From NCBI GenBank assembly GCA_021151585.1, contig JAGKWX010000028.1, positions 1 to 19,809 of the forward strand: a stretch of 19,809 nt of DNA. Reading direction: 5' to 3'. The notes below the pieces were generated by a model. The model searched no databases and had not been told where the DNA came from. It was given only the letters and a program-made list of their open reading frames with translations. The position numbers were made by a program, and so were the translations under genes. Source of the stretch: Alphaproteobacteria bacterium (GTDB taxonomy: Bacteria; Pseudomonadota; Gammaproteobacteria; JAGOUN01). Of this stretch, positions 10,201 to 15,181 are shown one piece after another (the stretch's first letter is position 1; each line of letters begins with the position of its first letter).

Positions 10201-13200
10201 GACTGGTATGAGTTTTACTATGAAAGAACTGGAGGTCAAAAGTTTACGTGAAATAGCTCACACTTTGCCTGAAAAATTTAAAGCATTTGAGTTAAAAATT
10301 GCAGTGGCTGATGAAACCTCATGGTATGTGCCTTTTTCATTAAATCCTATTCAATATGCGTATTGGATTGGACGACAAGGAATTATTCCATTAGGTCATG
10401 TTTCGGCACATGGTTATTTAGAAGTTAAAATGGCTGAAATTAATGTCGAGCGTTTACAACTCACCTTGAATCAGTTAATTAAACAACATCATATGTTACG
10501 AGTTATAGTCAATCGACAAGGAATCCAATGTGTTCAAGAGAAAGTTCCTGTTTATCAAATACCCTTTATCGATTTGTCACGTCAAACAAAAGATGCACGT
10601 AACTTACGTTTACAAGTAATACAAAATGAATTATCACATCAAGTAAAAGATGCGAGTGTTTGGCCGTTATTTGATATTCGTATTACTAAAATTTCAGAAG
10701 GTGAGAATTTATTACATTTAAGCTTTGATTCGCTAATTATCGATATGTACAGCATGCGATTACTATTTGATGAATGGTATCAATTATATACGGATCACTC
10801 TTACCAATTAACTCCTCTAACTTTTACTTTTAGAGATTACCACGTTGCTGTAGAAAATTTAAAGACAGAGGAACGTTACCAAAAGGCACAAGCTTATTGG
10901 TTGGATAGGGTAAAAACTTTACCGCTTGGCCCGGATTTACCCTTGTTGATTGATCCTGTGCAGGCAAAAACACAGACATTTGCTCGTTGCAACGCTGTAT
11001 TAGAGAACGATAAATGGGCTGCTATTAAAAAACAATCTGAGCAAATTGGCGCTACACCCACAACAGTGTTATTAACTTTATTTTCTGTAGTGTTGGGGCG
11101 TTACAGCAATCGAAAAGAATTTTTAGTTAATTTAACGTTGTTTCGTCGTAATCACGTACATCCTGAAGTGACGAAGTTGTTGGGTGACTTCACTAATGTT
11201 GAAGTGTTTTCTATCAACATTACTCCAGCACATAAAATTTCTTTTTCCAATATGATTCAAATTTCAAAAGATAGATTGTTAACGGATTTGGATCATGCTG
11301 ATTTTAATGGTGTTGATGTACAGCGCGCTCTAGCGGCTCATCATAAATTAGAAGACGGTCAGTCAGTGGCCCCGATCGTTTTTACGAGCTTACTCAATCT
11401 TAAATTAGACAGAGAATCAGCTCAATCAACTGGCGACTCAGTTTGGCAACAATTTGGAGAAGTTGTATATAGTATTACACAAACTCCTCAAATTTGGTTG
11501 GATCACAAAACATTCGAATCGAGCGAAGGTTTAGTGATCGAGTGGGATTATGTAGAGGCGTTATTTGATCCACTTATGATAAAACAAATGCATGATGACT
11601 ATATTCGTTATCTTGACTACTTAAGTCATGCTGATTGGCAGCAACCGTTACCTGATTTGATAACAGAACGTTTAATGCCAAAAATTGCGGAAATAAATCA
11701 AACTGCTAATTTTGATTATTTAAAATCAGCAACTTTGGTTTCCTTAATGAGCGAAGTAGTGCAATCTCATCCAAACCATCCCGCCGTCTTTGATCAAAAC
11801 AGAATATTGACTTACGCAGAATTCGATCACCAAACTTCTAGAGTTGCAGCAGCAATTCAAGAACAGGGTATCATTAAAGGGGATTATGTTGGCGTTTGTA
11901 TTGATAGAAGTGTTGATATGTTGGCGGCTATTGTTGCTGTTCTTAAAGCAGGAGGAGTTTATCTGCCGATTGAACCATCATTGCCTGAAAAACGTAAAGA
12001 TTATATTTTACTTAATAGCCAAGCTAAAGTTGTGCTCACAGACCAAATAAACCATACATGGTGGTGCGAAAAAAATACTAAGGTTATTTCAATTGAAAAT
12101 GCTAAAGTAACGTCGGCACTTTTTACTTCTGTTGTTCTTGCTCCGGATGATCTGGCTTATTTACTCTATACCTCTGGTTCGTCAGGCGATCCTAAGGGTG
12201 CTATGATTGAGCATCGTGCAGTGGTCAATCGTTTGTTATGGATGCAAAACGATTATCAAATTGTTTCTGATGATGTGTTTATTCAAAAAACGCCTGTGAG
12301 TTTTGACGTATCTATTTGGGAATTGTTTCTTCCTTTAGTTAGCGGTACGACAGTGTTTATGCCAAAACCTGAAGGTCACAAAGATATTGCTTATCTGACA
12401 CTGGTTATGAAACAACATGGTATTACTCGTGCTCATTTTGTACCGAGTATGCTAGAAATTTTCTTGCAAAACAAACAACGTATTGAATTACCTAAATTAA
12501 AAACAGTATTTTGTAGCGGTGAAGCCTTATTATCAACACAAGTGAATGAGTTCAATCGACAATTTTCTCATGCTCAGTTGGTTAATTTTTATGGTCCAAC
12601 CGAAGTAGCGGTCGATGTCACTTATTGGGTTGCACCTAAGACGGAAGTCAGTGAAGTGCCAATTGGTGTACCTGCGGCTAATGTTGAAACTATAATACTG
12701 GATGCCATGGGTTTGCCATGCCCTATTGGTGTTGCAGGAGAGTTATTATTGGCGGGAGTTCAGGTTGGACGAGGTTATTTAAGGCTCCCAGAAAAAACGG
12801 AAAAAGCCTTCATTGTTAATCCATATCCGTTCAGTGAACTTGGTAAACGAGCATATCGCACCGGAGATTTGGCTTATTTCAATCAGAATGGGCAGATTAT
12901 TTATTTAGGTCGCATGGATGATCAAATTAAAATTCGTGGCCAACGCATCGAGCTTGGAGAAGTTCAAACGAGCATCAATAATTTACCGATGGTACAGCAA
13001 TCAGCAGTATTACCTATTAATGATGCGAAAGGACGAATTTCATTGATGGCATTTGTCATGCTTGATAAGGTGCCTTCAAAACAATACATAGATAGAATGC
13101 TTTCTGGGGTCATTACTGATAAAGAGAAGCGCAATGCATTTACTCTTAACAATGACAATCATTTGACTCAACTACGTTCATTCAAAACGATATCCTTTTC

Positions 13201-14995
13201 TACTGAATCACAAACTTTTGCACTTTTATTTAAGCGGAAAAGTTACCGCACTTTTGCTGGAAGCGACATGAGCGAAGAGAAATTAATTGCATGGCTAACG
13301 GCTCAACCAAAATCAAAAGAAAATACATCATTCAGCCTAGCTAGATTGTTACAAGCTTTAAGTGCATTTAGCAGTAAAGATTTAGTGATAGCTAAGTATC
13401 CTTATCCATCAGCGGGTAGCCTATATCCTGTAAAATGCTACTTAGCCATCGGTCCAAATGAGCATGATATAGAGCAGGGCTATTACTATTTCGATCAAAT
13501 ACATCATCAGCTCGTGTTATGTAGTCAACAACGCGAATCTATAGAATGCGGTATTAGCGTAGCATTAATAGCACATAAACGAATGATAGAACCGATATAT
13601 GGAGCATTTTGGCAAAATTTCAGTATGATAGAAGCAGGCGCAATGCAAGTGCTACTTGAACAACAATGTCATGGCATGCAAATCTTATTAACGCAAAGAG
13701 ACTCCAATCAATGGATTAGCAATCTTGATTATTTTTCTGAAGATGATGTTATATGTGGAAGTTGGAGCTTACAACAAAATCAAGCAGCCTTATCAATAAT
13801 ATCACCTGCCTCATTATCAATGTGGTTATATATCAATAACAAAATTTCGGAATTAGAGCCAGGCTTATATCATTGGAATGGATATCAATTGAACCACGGT
13901 GCAGGCGCCATTTTCCCATTATATTTAATGAACGATGGCGACAATGCAAAAATAATTGCTGCATCAGCAGCAGTGGCCTTTTTTACTGATACAGCTATTT
14001 CTCCGAATGCTGCGATGAACATTGGTTCACAAATAATGAGATGGATGGAAACCGGTATAGATCTGCAAATAGGTATTTGCCCAATGGGAACTTGCTCAAT
14101 ACCACAAGTCTATGCCGATATTATTGGTGCTCCTGTGCTTATTGCTGTTGCTATTGGCTCTGTGTCAAAAGAGCAAATAGATGCAATTGAAACTTCTCAA
14201 GCAAACGGAACGCTTCAAACGGTAGATAATTATTTACGCGTTCAACTACAACATACTGCTCTAACTGAAGCGATGTACCCTGAAAAAATTCTAGAGGTTA
14301 ATGAATTTCCAATAACCAATAATGGCAAATTAGACAAACGAGCTTTATTAGTAATTGCCGAAAAAGCAAGCACAGGATCCAATTCTTCCATAGTGCTTCC
14401 GCGAACACCTCTTGAACAAGATATTTATAATATATGGCAAGAAAAAGAAATTTTACAAGGCAAAAAATTTGGCATATATGATTCGTTTAAAGCGTCAGGT
14501 GGAAATTCCATGACACAAAATTTTTTGTCGTTACGATTGCAGGAAAAATTCAATGTGACTATTAGCAATGCTGATGTATTTACTCATACTTCAATTGTTA
14601 AGCAAGCTGAGTTGATTGATCTTCGCGAAGATGATGAATTAAAAAGCACAGCTTCTTTTCCGTTAGCATCTTTGGTACTTAAAAGCAATATTGTACTACT
14701 TGAAAAGCTCTTAAGTAACGCTAAGGCTGATGTTGATCAGAGAGATGCTCGTGGAAGAACAGCATTATATATTGCCGTCTATCTTGGTTATAGAAACATT
14801 GTAGAAGTGTTATTAAAACATAAAGCCAGAATTGATATTCCAAAATATACTGGTACTACACCATATGCTTGCGCAGAACGGATGAAACACCAGCATTTGC
14901 TTGATCTTTTAAAAGTATCTCATATGACAATGTTTACCAAAATTGAAGATGGCTCTAAAATTTCTCAACAAGTTGCGAATCTTGAAATGGTGTAA
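1058..14995 (+). CDS. Hybrid PKS-NRPS megasynthase, complete, 4645 aa (two PKS modules, oxazole-forming NRPS module)
   Basis: Domains in order, by rough residue: ankyrin-like cap 1-57; KS1 87-505 (C252, H387, H426); degenerate AT 536-785; DH 807-1078 (H833, D998); C-methyltransferase 1110-1471 (glycine-rich SAM motif 1302-1310); KR 1489-1911 (Tyr replaced by H1822); ACP (S1995); KS2 2078-2502 (C2249, H2384, H2421); AT 2540-2975 (S2719, H2821); carrier (S3035); heterocyclization domain 3088-3555 (D3224, D3229, S3232); adenylation 3560-4440 interrupted by an FMN oxidase region at about 4022-4391; PCP (S4484); ankyrin-like 4532-4623. It should extend a polyketide twice, C-methylate it, then add serine as an oxazole. 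Flanking subunits are encoded on the same strand with 14 bases of overlap before and 6 bases of gap after. Cytoplasmic. Oddities are the dead-looking AT and KR in the first module. The start is fixed by the overlap and by the ankyrin cap beginning at once. Confidence 0.97.
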   Translation: MRLSDFFAAIQEQNKQKIIEGLQSGFTADTVNEHGNTALDIALEYGHSDIADLLMSPPVKSQPIGAESILTTESQTSITAANDQEYEPIAIVGMSCRFASEADNLDNFWETLINQTDTTSIVPKDRFINSLDYQQARKFPAAFLKDSLQLFDSEFFRISEAEAALMDPQQRMLLEEVYHAFEQGGFDLNTLSGKQVGVYIGQMTHDYMDMMRADSDEGNARFATGNISSVLSGRISYLYNFLGEALTLNTACSSSLAGIHIANNSLRSKQVDMAVVAGVNAIIDPRLMDTAAKAGMTSEDGTCKAFSEDANGYGRGEGVGVVLLKRFSDAQRDGDNILAVIRGSAINQDGQSSQLTAPQKSQQVAVIQEALKNSNLQPSDIDLVEAHGTGTILGDQIEIAALSQIFNQRLADKRLRVRSVKSNIGHCEAAAGIAGLIKTVLSLQKHQIPGQARLRNHSSKLDLSAIQIERETQGWQKIINRPRRAGISSFGFSGTNAHVIVEEAPLINLNASDRLAYQWQNFPGYSVPTQISAVEKSYLLVISAKSPEALSSLIKQYEALFINTNWSMQDLANLAYTASVGRTHHRYRATIIFDSQVELQTQLADLNQVHVIEEYSLSNITEEQFEKMQQWYQQDVYLQSIVDSHLLPHELALINNPPAIWEAQQKTLIVFMFLYAAVKRYQHADLSLQKIQCNGIGVHVYSAIKNQKSLNSILVNIRENKLRIDNTKTFKLELDVGSGYPAFLKACASHYQSGKMINWLDFWKGNVNQKITLPLYPFQRKPYWYDSVVTCRPRQTNTATTNHSTPVHLANGGLIYEYRFDLNDNALSYLVGHQVGDHVVFPAAAYIDLILRAGISLKQQQRINIQSVQFQRPLLLSKDVATICQVRLKPSHNNQYEIEIYAWSEEDEIETAKCYAKATVGIESVLVNRTIKIHERQSIGGSIATSADVYTRLKSLNLSYSTEWQLVQSGSVNGTQSVIRIAEKVNHNDSISIVTILDAALHSTILLIEPSELSSHTSLMPDILENLVISGDLSRTVFVLAQKHSLENGFSFTLDLVDESGNQLAHIEKYSAAKIKLNQLSNETPLNCLFQVELQQHALSNILDQDSHFSPSIDYSQLNISLPDTNELPFKDDVWLHQYGLLVFKMLLLKRWPSLQIAESSFDIQHVEEGKQPDGHFILFLKKGFYYLAQAKIIRLDNNKATVIRPLPPLATLKIELERMSVNNQDIQAVFLQSVTREIDCVIDGEIEPLKVLFPEDVSPSSFKHAAAIYQHAKDARLANSITMSLVKALKQYSGRQLIRILEIGAGTGGTTRALVPALLQFENIHYVYTDLSPAFLRNCNECFAGTKISYQFEILDISRNLAEQGFALEQFDIVIATNVLHATPHLPQTVSHVQQLLVKGGISIISETIEDAPWLDLTFGLTPGWWVFNDGIRNNSPLLNLSQWEKLLSDAGMPCQYSQGGTQRVFLSCSQHGPQFLRAQHPQNENHFVVAFDLSTANQIIAALNRQGLTASTIILNTLATISEVSSQIMACDNPTVYFIADWMKPNDENMAAYQARVAQPLLKLLQILHGKKAAINLITLREILATFEEVLHPEQATLPGLLISAANENPQWKIKTIDCPQGISRENELATLVVKLSIQNVHDVEFTLKDGAFLVPRLREKSILINVEKTSFDISSDVIFITGGTGEIGKALVEHLANQGYRHFALLNRRSQHLPQDFSTRVGLDIVAYIDDLSNYMQLEQTWRMIEKNQGKISKVYHLAGTLNDHALNNMTWEAMSDVFKSKVIGSYHLHQLTCIYPVKQFVLFSSIASLLSTPGQMNHVAANRYMDSLAQTRRMQGMPVLSINWGFWSQIGSAVRITADVLGVGKRKGFLSLTPEECLNVLMQLEQANPIQAVVAKFDWPVFFKQFSQHTTPSLFMDIAQSYKSVLSEKTKLDSIKFDWNAFVQQYPQPSQQKKALANMLLLLLCEQLRVKDSSNISIDAPLNTFPVQIDSLAQKDVIEILNEQFDWKSDNALSTNIFFSHESLNDIAKTIWQKLSDDTNFHDANKLQSIVNEQSSLSKAKVPIEVYASEYKEDAVAIIGMSLRFPGANNFDEYWQQLNSSHDRVIAPKLGRTGEKCYYGTIESEKAKIAQAALLSTDISQFDAEFFSISEEEATVMDPQQRLLLQLVWEALEQAGLAPASLKDSQTSVVIGIAANEFGDLLLQYSDDEQLSRYHASGNNPSATVGRISFQLGLKGPNLAVNTACSSALAALDTACRHIKEGIVDLAITGAVNLILSPAQMKLYQSNGMLSPSHHCHTFSDKADGMVRAEGCAIYILKSLRKALMDGDNILAVVEGTCLNQNGASFSFMAPDINAQRALIQQTLTAASIQPEQIDWVETHGTGTKLGDPVEVEALVKELTISGQKIPLGAVKSNLGHAEAAAGAAGLSKIILALQHEYIPSNQFEGQLNPQLVSFINQVQPITEAKLWKNSPNKTRRALLSSFGFSGTNAQIVLAEPPKFSVAVDIRIFHQWKMLQQKDVTWLPITYPIGIALSQDRIIVVSGKSENALRTQLTDLQAWIGRYSDIDESHLLERVAITLSKGRNHFNYRVAMHISTFSDLKIALDESIKKLSVKPNQKRPSNLGFLFTGQGSQYENMGQGLYLTHPLFRSIFNYCNQILQTYLSVNLSEIIYGDNAKHYLSQTTYAQPALFVLEYALAGVLMAYGMQPDYVLGHSVGEYVAATLAGCIRLEDALKLICARGRIMEKVPAGKMLVVATDANTAQSILDEHQIPLDIAGRNHDSQTVLSGTVDAADKATALFKEKKIRVSFLPVNKAFHSRCMQSVLPEFREIAQQISYYPPSKRIFISSLTGRQIITQINAEHWVEHLRQGVDFMNAIITLHAMGVEQCCELGPKKVLLDLAKTALNQKSSAIVWYDTLSQRQSDIRQLHAIVGRFYELGGEVDWQSFWIGSTVTPIDLPKYAFQGQAFWPEVLGGSPRQIVAKPPNIDTESRKEESWNQAQETIVQCLSMALPGKKVFSLDKSFSDYGGSSLELPTFQEALYSLTGMSFTMKELEVKSLREIAHTLPEKFKAFELKIAVADETSWYVPFSLNPIQYAYWIGRQGIIPLGHVSAHGYLEVKMAEINVERLQLTLNQLIKQHHMLRVIVNRQGIQCVQEKVPVYQIPFIDLSRQTKDARNLRLQVIQNELSHQVKDASVWPLFDIRITKISEGENLLHLSFDSLIIDMYSMRLLFDEWYQLYTDHSYQLTPLTFTFRDYHVAVENLKTEERYQKAQAYWLDRVKTLPLGPDLPLLIDPVQAKTQTFARCNAVLENDKWAAIKKQSEQIGATPTTVLLTLFSVVLGRYSNRKEFLVNLTLFRRNHVHPEVTKLLGDFTNVEVFSINITPAHKISFSNMIQISKDRLLTDLDHADFNGVDVQRALAAHHKLEDGQSVAPIVFTSLLNLKLDRESAQSTGDSVWQQFGEVVYSITQTPQIWLDHKTFESSEGLVIEWDYVEALFDPLMIKQMHDDYIRYLDYLSHADWQQPLPDLITERLMPKIAEINQTANFDYLKSATLVSLMSEVVQSHPNHPAVFDQNRILTYAEFDHQTSRVAAAIQEQGIIKGDYVGVCIDRSVDMLAAIVAVLKAGGVYLPIEPSLPEKRKDYILLNSQAKVVLTDQINHTWWCEKNTKVISIENAKVTSALFTSVVLAPDDLAYLLYTSGSSGDPKGAMIEHRAVVNRLLWMQNDYQIVSDDVFIQKTPVSFDVSIWELFLPLVSGTTVFMPKPEGHKDIAYLTLVMKQHGITRAHFVPSMLEIFLQNKQRIELPKLKTVFCSGEALLSTQVNEFNRQFSHAQLVNFYGPTEVAVDVTYWVAPKTEVSEVPIGVPAANVETIILDAMGLPCPIGVAGELLLAGVQVGRGYLRLPEKTEKAFIVNPYPFSELGKRAYRTGDLAYFNQNGQIIYLGRMDDQIKIRGQRIELGEVQTSINNLPMVQQSAVLPINDAKGRISLMAFVMLDKVPSKQYIDRMLSGVITDKEKRNAFTLNNDNHLTQLRSFKTISFSTESQTFALLFKRKSYRTFAGSDMSEEKLIAWLTAQPKSKENTSFSLARLLQALSAFSSKDLVIAKYPYPSAGSLYPVKCYLAIGPNEHDIEQGYYYFDQIHHQLVLCSQQRESIECGISVALIAHKRMIEPIYGAFWQNFSMIEAGAMQVLLEQQCHGMQILLTQRDSNQWISNLDYFSEDDVICGSWSLQQNQAALSIISPASLSMWLYINNKISELEPGLYHWNGYQLNHGAGAIFPLYLMNDGDNAKIIAASAAVAFFTDTAISPNAAMNIGSQIMRWMETGIDLQIGICPMGTCSIPQVYADIIGAPVLIAVAIGSVSKEQIDAIETSQANGTLQTVDNYLRVQLQHTALTEAMYPEKILEVNEFPITNNGKLDKRALLVIAEKASTGSNSSIVLPRTPLEQDIYNIWQEKEILQGKKFGIYDSFKASGGNSMTQNFLSLRLQEKFNVTISNADVFTHTSIVKQAELIDLREDDELKSTASFPLASLVLKSNIVLLEKLLSNAKADVDQRDARGRTALYIAVYLGYRNIVEVLLKHKARIDIPKYTGTTPYACAERMKHQHLLDLLKVSHMTMFTKIEDGSKISQQVANLEMV
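1316..2572 (+). other. Ketosynthase KS1, catalytic triad intact
   Basis: Starts at EPIAIVGMSCRF and ends at FSGTNAHVIVEEAP. Active Cys is in TACSSSL (codon 1811-1813, C252), the first His in EAHGTGT (H387) and the second in KSNIGH (H426). MDPQQR is present. It should perform decarboxylative Claisen condensation on the chain delivered by the upstream carrier. Confidence 0.95.
2663..3412 (+). other. Degenerate, shortened acyltransferase region
   Basis: Between KS1 and DH lies ~250 residues, against ~435 for the matching KS2-AT-linker region of the next module. Both flanking linkers are kept (LLVISAKSPEALSSL at the start, LPLYPFQRKPYW at the end), so this is an AT slot that has lost most of its core. 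No GQGSQ and no GHSxG are found. The best alignment to GHSVGEYV of the second AT is CNGIGVHV at 3134-3157, putting Gly695 where the nucleophilic Ser should be. It cannot load malonyl-CoA by the normal mechanism; loading in trans is inferred. Confidence 0.72.
3477..4300 (+). other. Dehydratase domain, His/Asp dyad kept
   Basis: GHQVGDHVVFPAAAY carries His833 (codon 3554-3556) with Pro nine residues on, although the Gly of HxxxGxxxxP is Asp. LDAALHS carries Asp998 (codon 4049-4051) and matches the DxxxH motif. The usual GPxF-like segment is altered (LSYSTEWQLV). It would remove water from a beta-hydroxy group, yet the KR of its own module looks inactive, so its substrate is unclear. Confidence 0.82.
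4386..5470 (+). other. C-methyltransferase domain (SAM-dependent)
   Basis: ILEIGAGTGGTT at 4958-4993 is the SAM-binding motif I of PKS C-methyltransferases, followed by YTDLSPAFL and by DIVIATNVLHAT, the usual later motifs. The position between DH and KR is the standard one. It would add a methyl at the alpha carbon of the intermediate on the following ACP. Confidence 0.92.
5521..6790 (+). other. Ketoreductase domain lacking the catalytic Tyr
   Basis: A structural half is followed by the catalytic half, whose ITGGTGEIGKAL (from 6104) is an intact NADPH loop. In the active-site segment STPGQMNHVAANRYMDSLA the codon at 6521-6523 is CAT (His1822) where Tyr is expected; the KR of the upstream gene has Tyr at the same place. 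The following Asn is kept. Reductase activity is probably lost, leaving a keto group or only a structural role. Confidence 0.88.
6911..7180 (+). other. Acyl carrier protein of the first module
   Basis: FPVQIDSLAQKDVIEIL contains the phosphopantetheine Ser1995 (codon 7040-7042) in an IDSL context, close to the usual GxDSL. Surrounding helices fit an ACP (~90 residues). A ~30-residue linker leads to KS2. Confidence 0.88.
7289..8563 (+). other. Ketosynthase KS2, catalytic triad intact
   Basis: Runs from DAVAIIGMSLRFPG to SGTNAQIVLAEPP. Cys2249 in TACSSAL (codon 7802-7804), His2384 in ETHGTGT and His2421 in KSNLGHAEAAAG. MDPQQR present. Confidence 0.95.
8675..9982 (+). other. Acyltransferase, probably malonyl-CoA specific
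   Basis: FTGQGSQY near 8947, GHSVGEY with Ser2719 (codon 9212-9214) and NKAFHSRC with His2821 (codon 9518-9520). The xAFH signature is the malonyl type rather than the YASH methylmalonyl type. It ends with the linker LPKYAFQGQAFW. It is the only intact AT in the window and could in principle also serve the AT-deficient first module. Confidence 0.9.
10051..10300 (+). other. Carrier domain with GGSSL motif, between AT and Cy
   Basis: DYGGSSLELPTFQEAL supplies Ser3035 (codon 10160-10162) in a GG-x-S-L context, more like a peptidyl carrier than an acyl carrier. It follows the AT directly, so the second PKS module is a minimal KS-AT-carrier set that leaves a beta-keto group for the Cy domain. Confidence 0.78.
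10319..11722 (+). other. Heterocyclization (Cy) domain
   Basis: Begins with LNPIQYAYWIGRQG, the Cy1 motif. The cyclization motif DxxxxDxxS is intact as D3224, D3229 and S3232 (10727-10753), replacing HHxxxDG of ordinary C domains. Later Cy motifs PIVFTSLLNL and ITQTPQIWLDHK are also present. It condenses the polyketide acyl chain with the activated amino acid and cyclises the side chain to an azoline. Confidence 0.96.
11733..14370 (+). other. Adenylation domain with serine code, split by an Ox insertion
   Basis: Core motifs: LLYTSGSSGDPKG (A3), FDVSIWELF (A4), NFYGPTE (A5), YRTGDLAYF (A7), RGQRIELGEVQ (A8) and NNGKLDKRAL with Lys4424 (A10). Reading the specificity positions by alignment to GrsA gives D-V-W-H-F-S-F-V-D-K. 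This differs from the familiar Ser code DVWHFSLVDK at one position. A ~370-residue oxidase region sits between A8 and A10. With the Cy domain, serine gives an oxazoline. Confidence 0.88.
13121..14230 (+). other. FMN-dependent azoline oxidase (Ox) region inserted in the A domain
   Basis: FKRKSYRTF (R4060) and YPSAGSLYPVKCYL (from 13403) followed by QGYYYFDQIHHQLVL are hallmarks of the nitroreductase-fold Ox domains that turn azolines into azoles. Insertion between A8 and A10 is a known arrangement. The region is longer than a single Ox and has a second nitroreductase-like half from about 13800, with PGLYHWNGYQL and ICPMG (C4341). Expected reaction: oxazoline to oxazole. Confidence 0.85.
14399..14640 (+). 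other. Peptidyl carrier protein of the serine module
   Basis: SGGNSMTQNFLSLRLQEKF holds Ser4484 (codon 14507-14509) in a GGNSM context, close to the usual GGHSL or GGDSL. The following DVFTHTSIVKQAELI matches the PCP C-terminal helix pattern. Confidence 0.92.
14650..14926 (+). other. C-terminal ankyrin-like segment of the large subunit (putative docking element)
   Basis: After the PCP come a half repeat (VLLEKLLSNAKADVDQ), a clear ankyrin unit (RDARGRTALYIAVYLGYRNI then VEVLLKHKARIDIP) and a third unit (YTGTTPYACAERMKHQHLL then DLLK). It shares the nine residues GRTALYIAV with the C-terminal ankyrin segment of the upstream subunit. A non-ankyrin tail of ~22 residues ends the protein. Confidence 0.85.
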
Positions 14996-15004
14996 AGATA
15001 AATG
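14989..15004 (+). promoter_or_regulatory. Subunit 2/3 junction: in-frame double stop and start
   Basis: The stop TAA at 14993-14995 is followed by AGA and a second in-frame TAA at 14999-15001, then at once by the ATG at 15002. A weak ribosome site GGTG lies at 14989-14992, nine bases before the ATG. Both genes use the same frame, so the paired stops show a true gene boundary and make an artefactual split from one sequencing error unlikely. Confidence 0.65.
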
Positions 15005-15181
15005 AATAAAATCACGTTAATTAAATTGCTTAAATCTGGTGATATAACTTTACTAAAGCAAGCAATTGAAGCAAATGAAAATCTAAATTTTTGTGATCCA
15101 GAAACAGGACAATCTCTTGCTAATATAGTAATCGAGCTAAATTTAGATGCTGCTATTGATTTATTAATGACATACGAATCA
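15002..15181 (+). other. N-terminal ankyrin-like cap of the third subunit (putative docking element)
   Basis: The first ~60 residues hold a half repeat (LIKLLKSGDITLLKQAIEAN) and a weaker ankyrin unit (FCDPETGQSLANIVIELNLD then AAIDLLM). Its length and layout match the N-terminal cap of the previous subunit: short half repeat, then one unit ending in D-L-L-M. A ~30-residue linker leads to the C domain. Confidence 0.75.

Noticed and set aside
14980..15010. Subunits 2 and 3 being one gene split by a sequencing error, since they share a frame.
   Set aside because: Two in-frame TAA codons (14993 and 14999) separate them and an ATG follows directly, so a single error cannot explain it. Gene fission in evolution remains possible.
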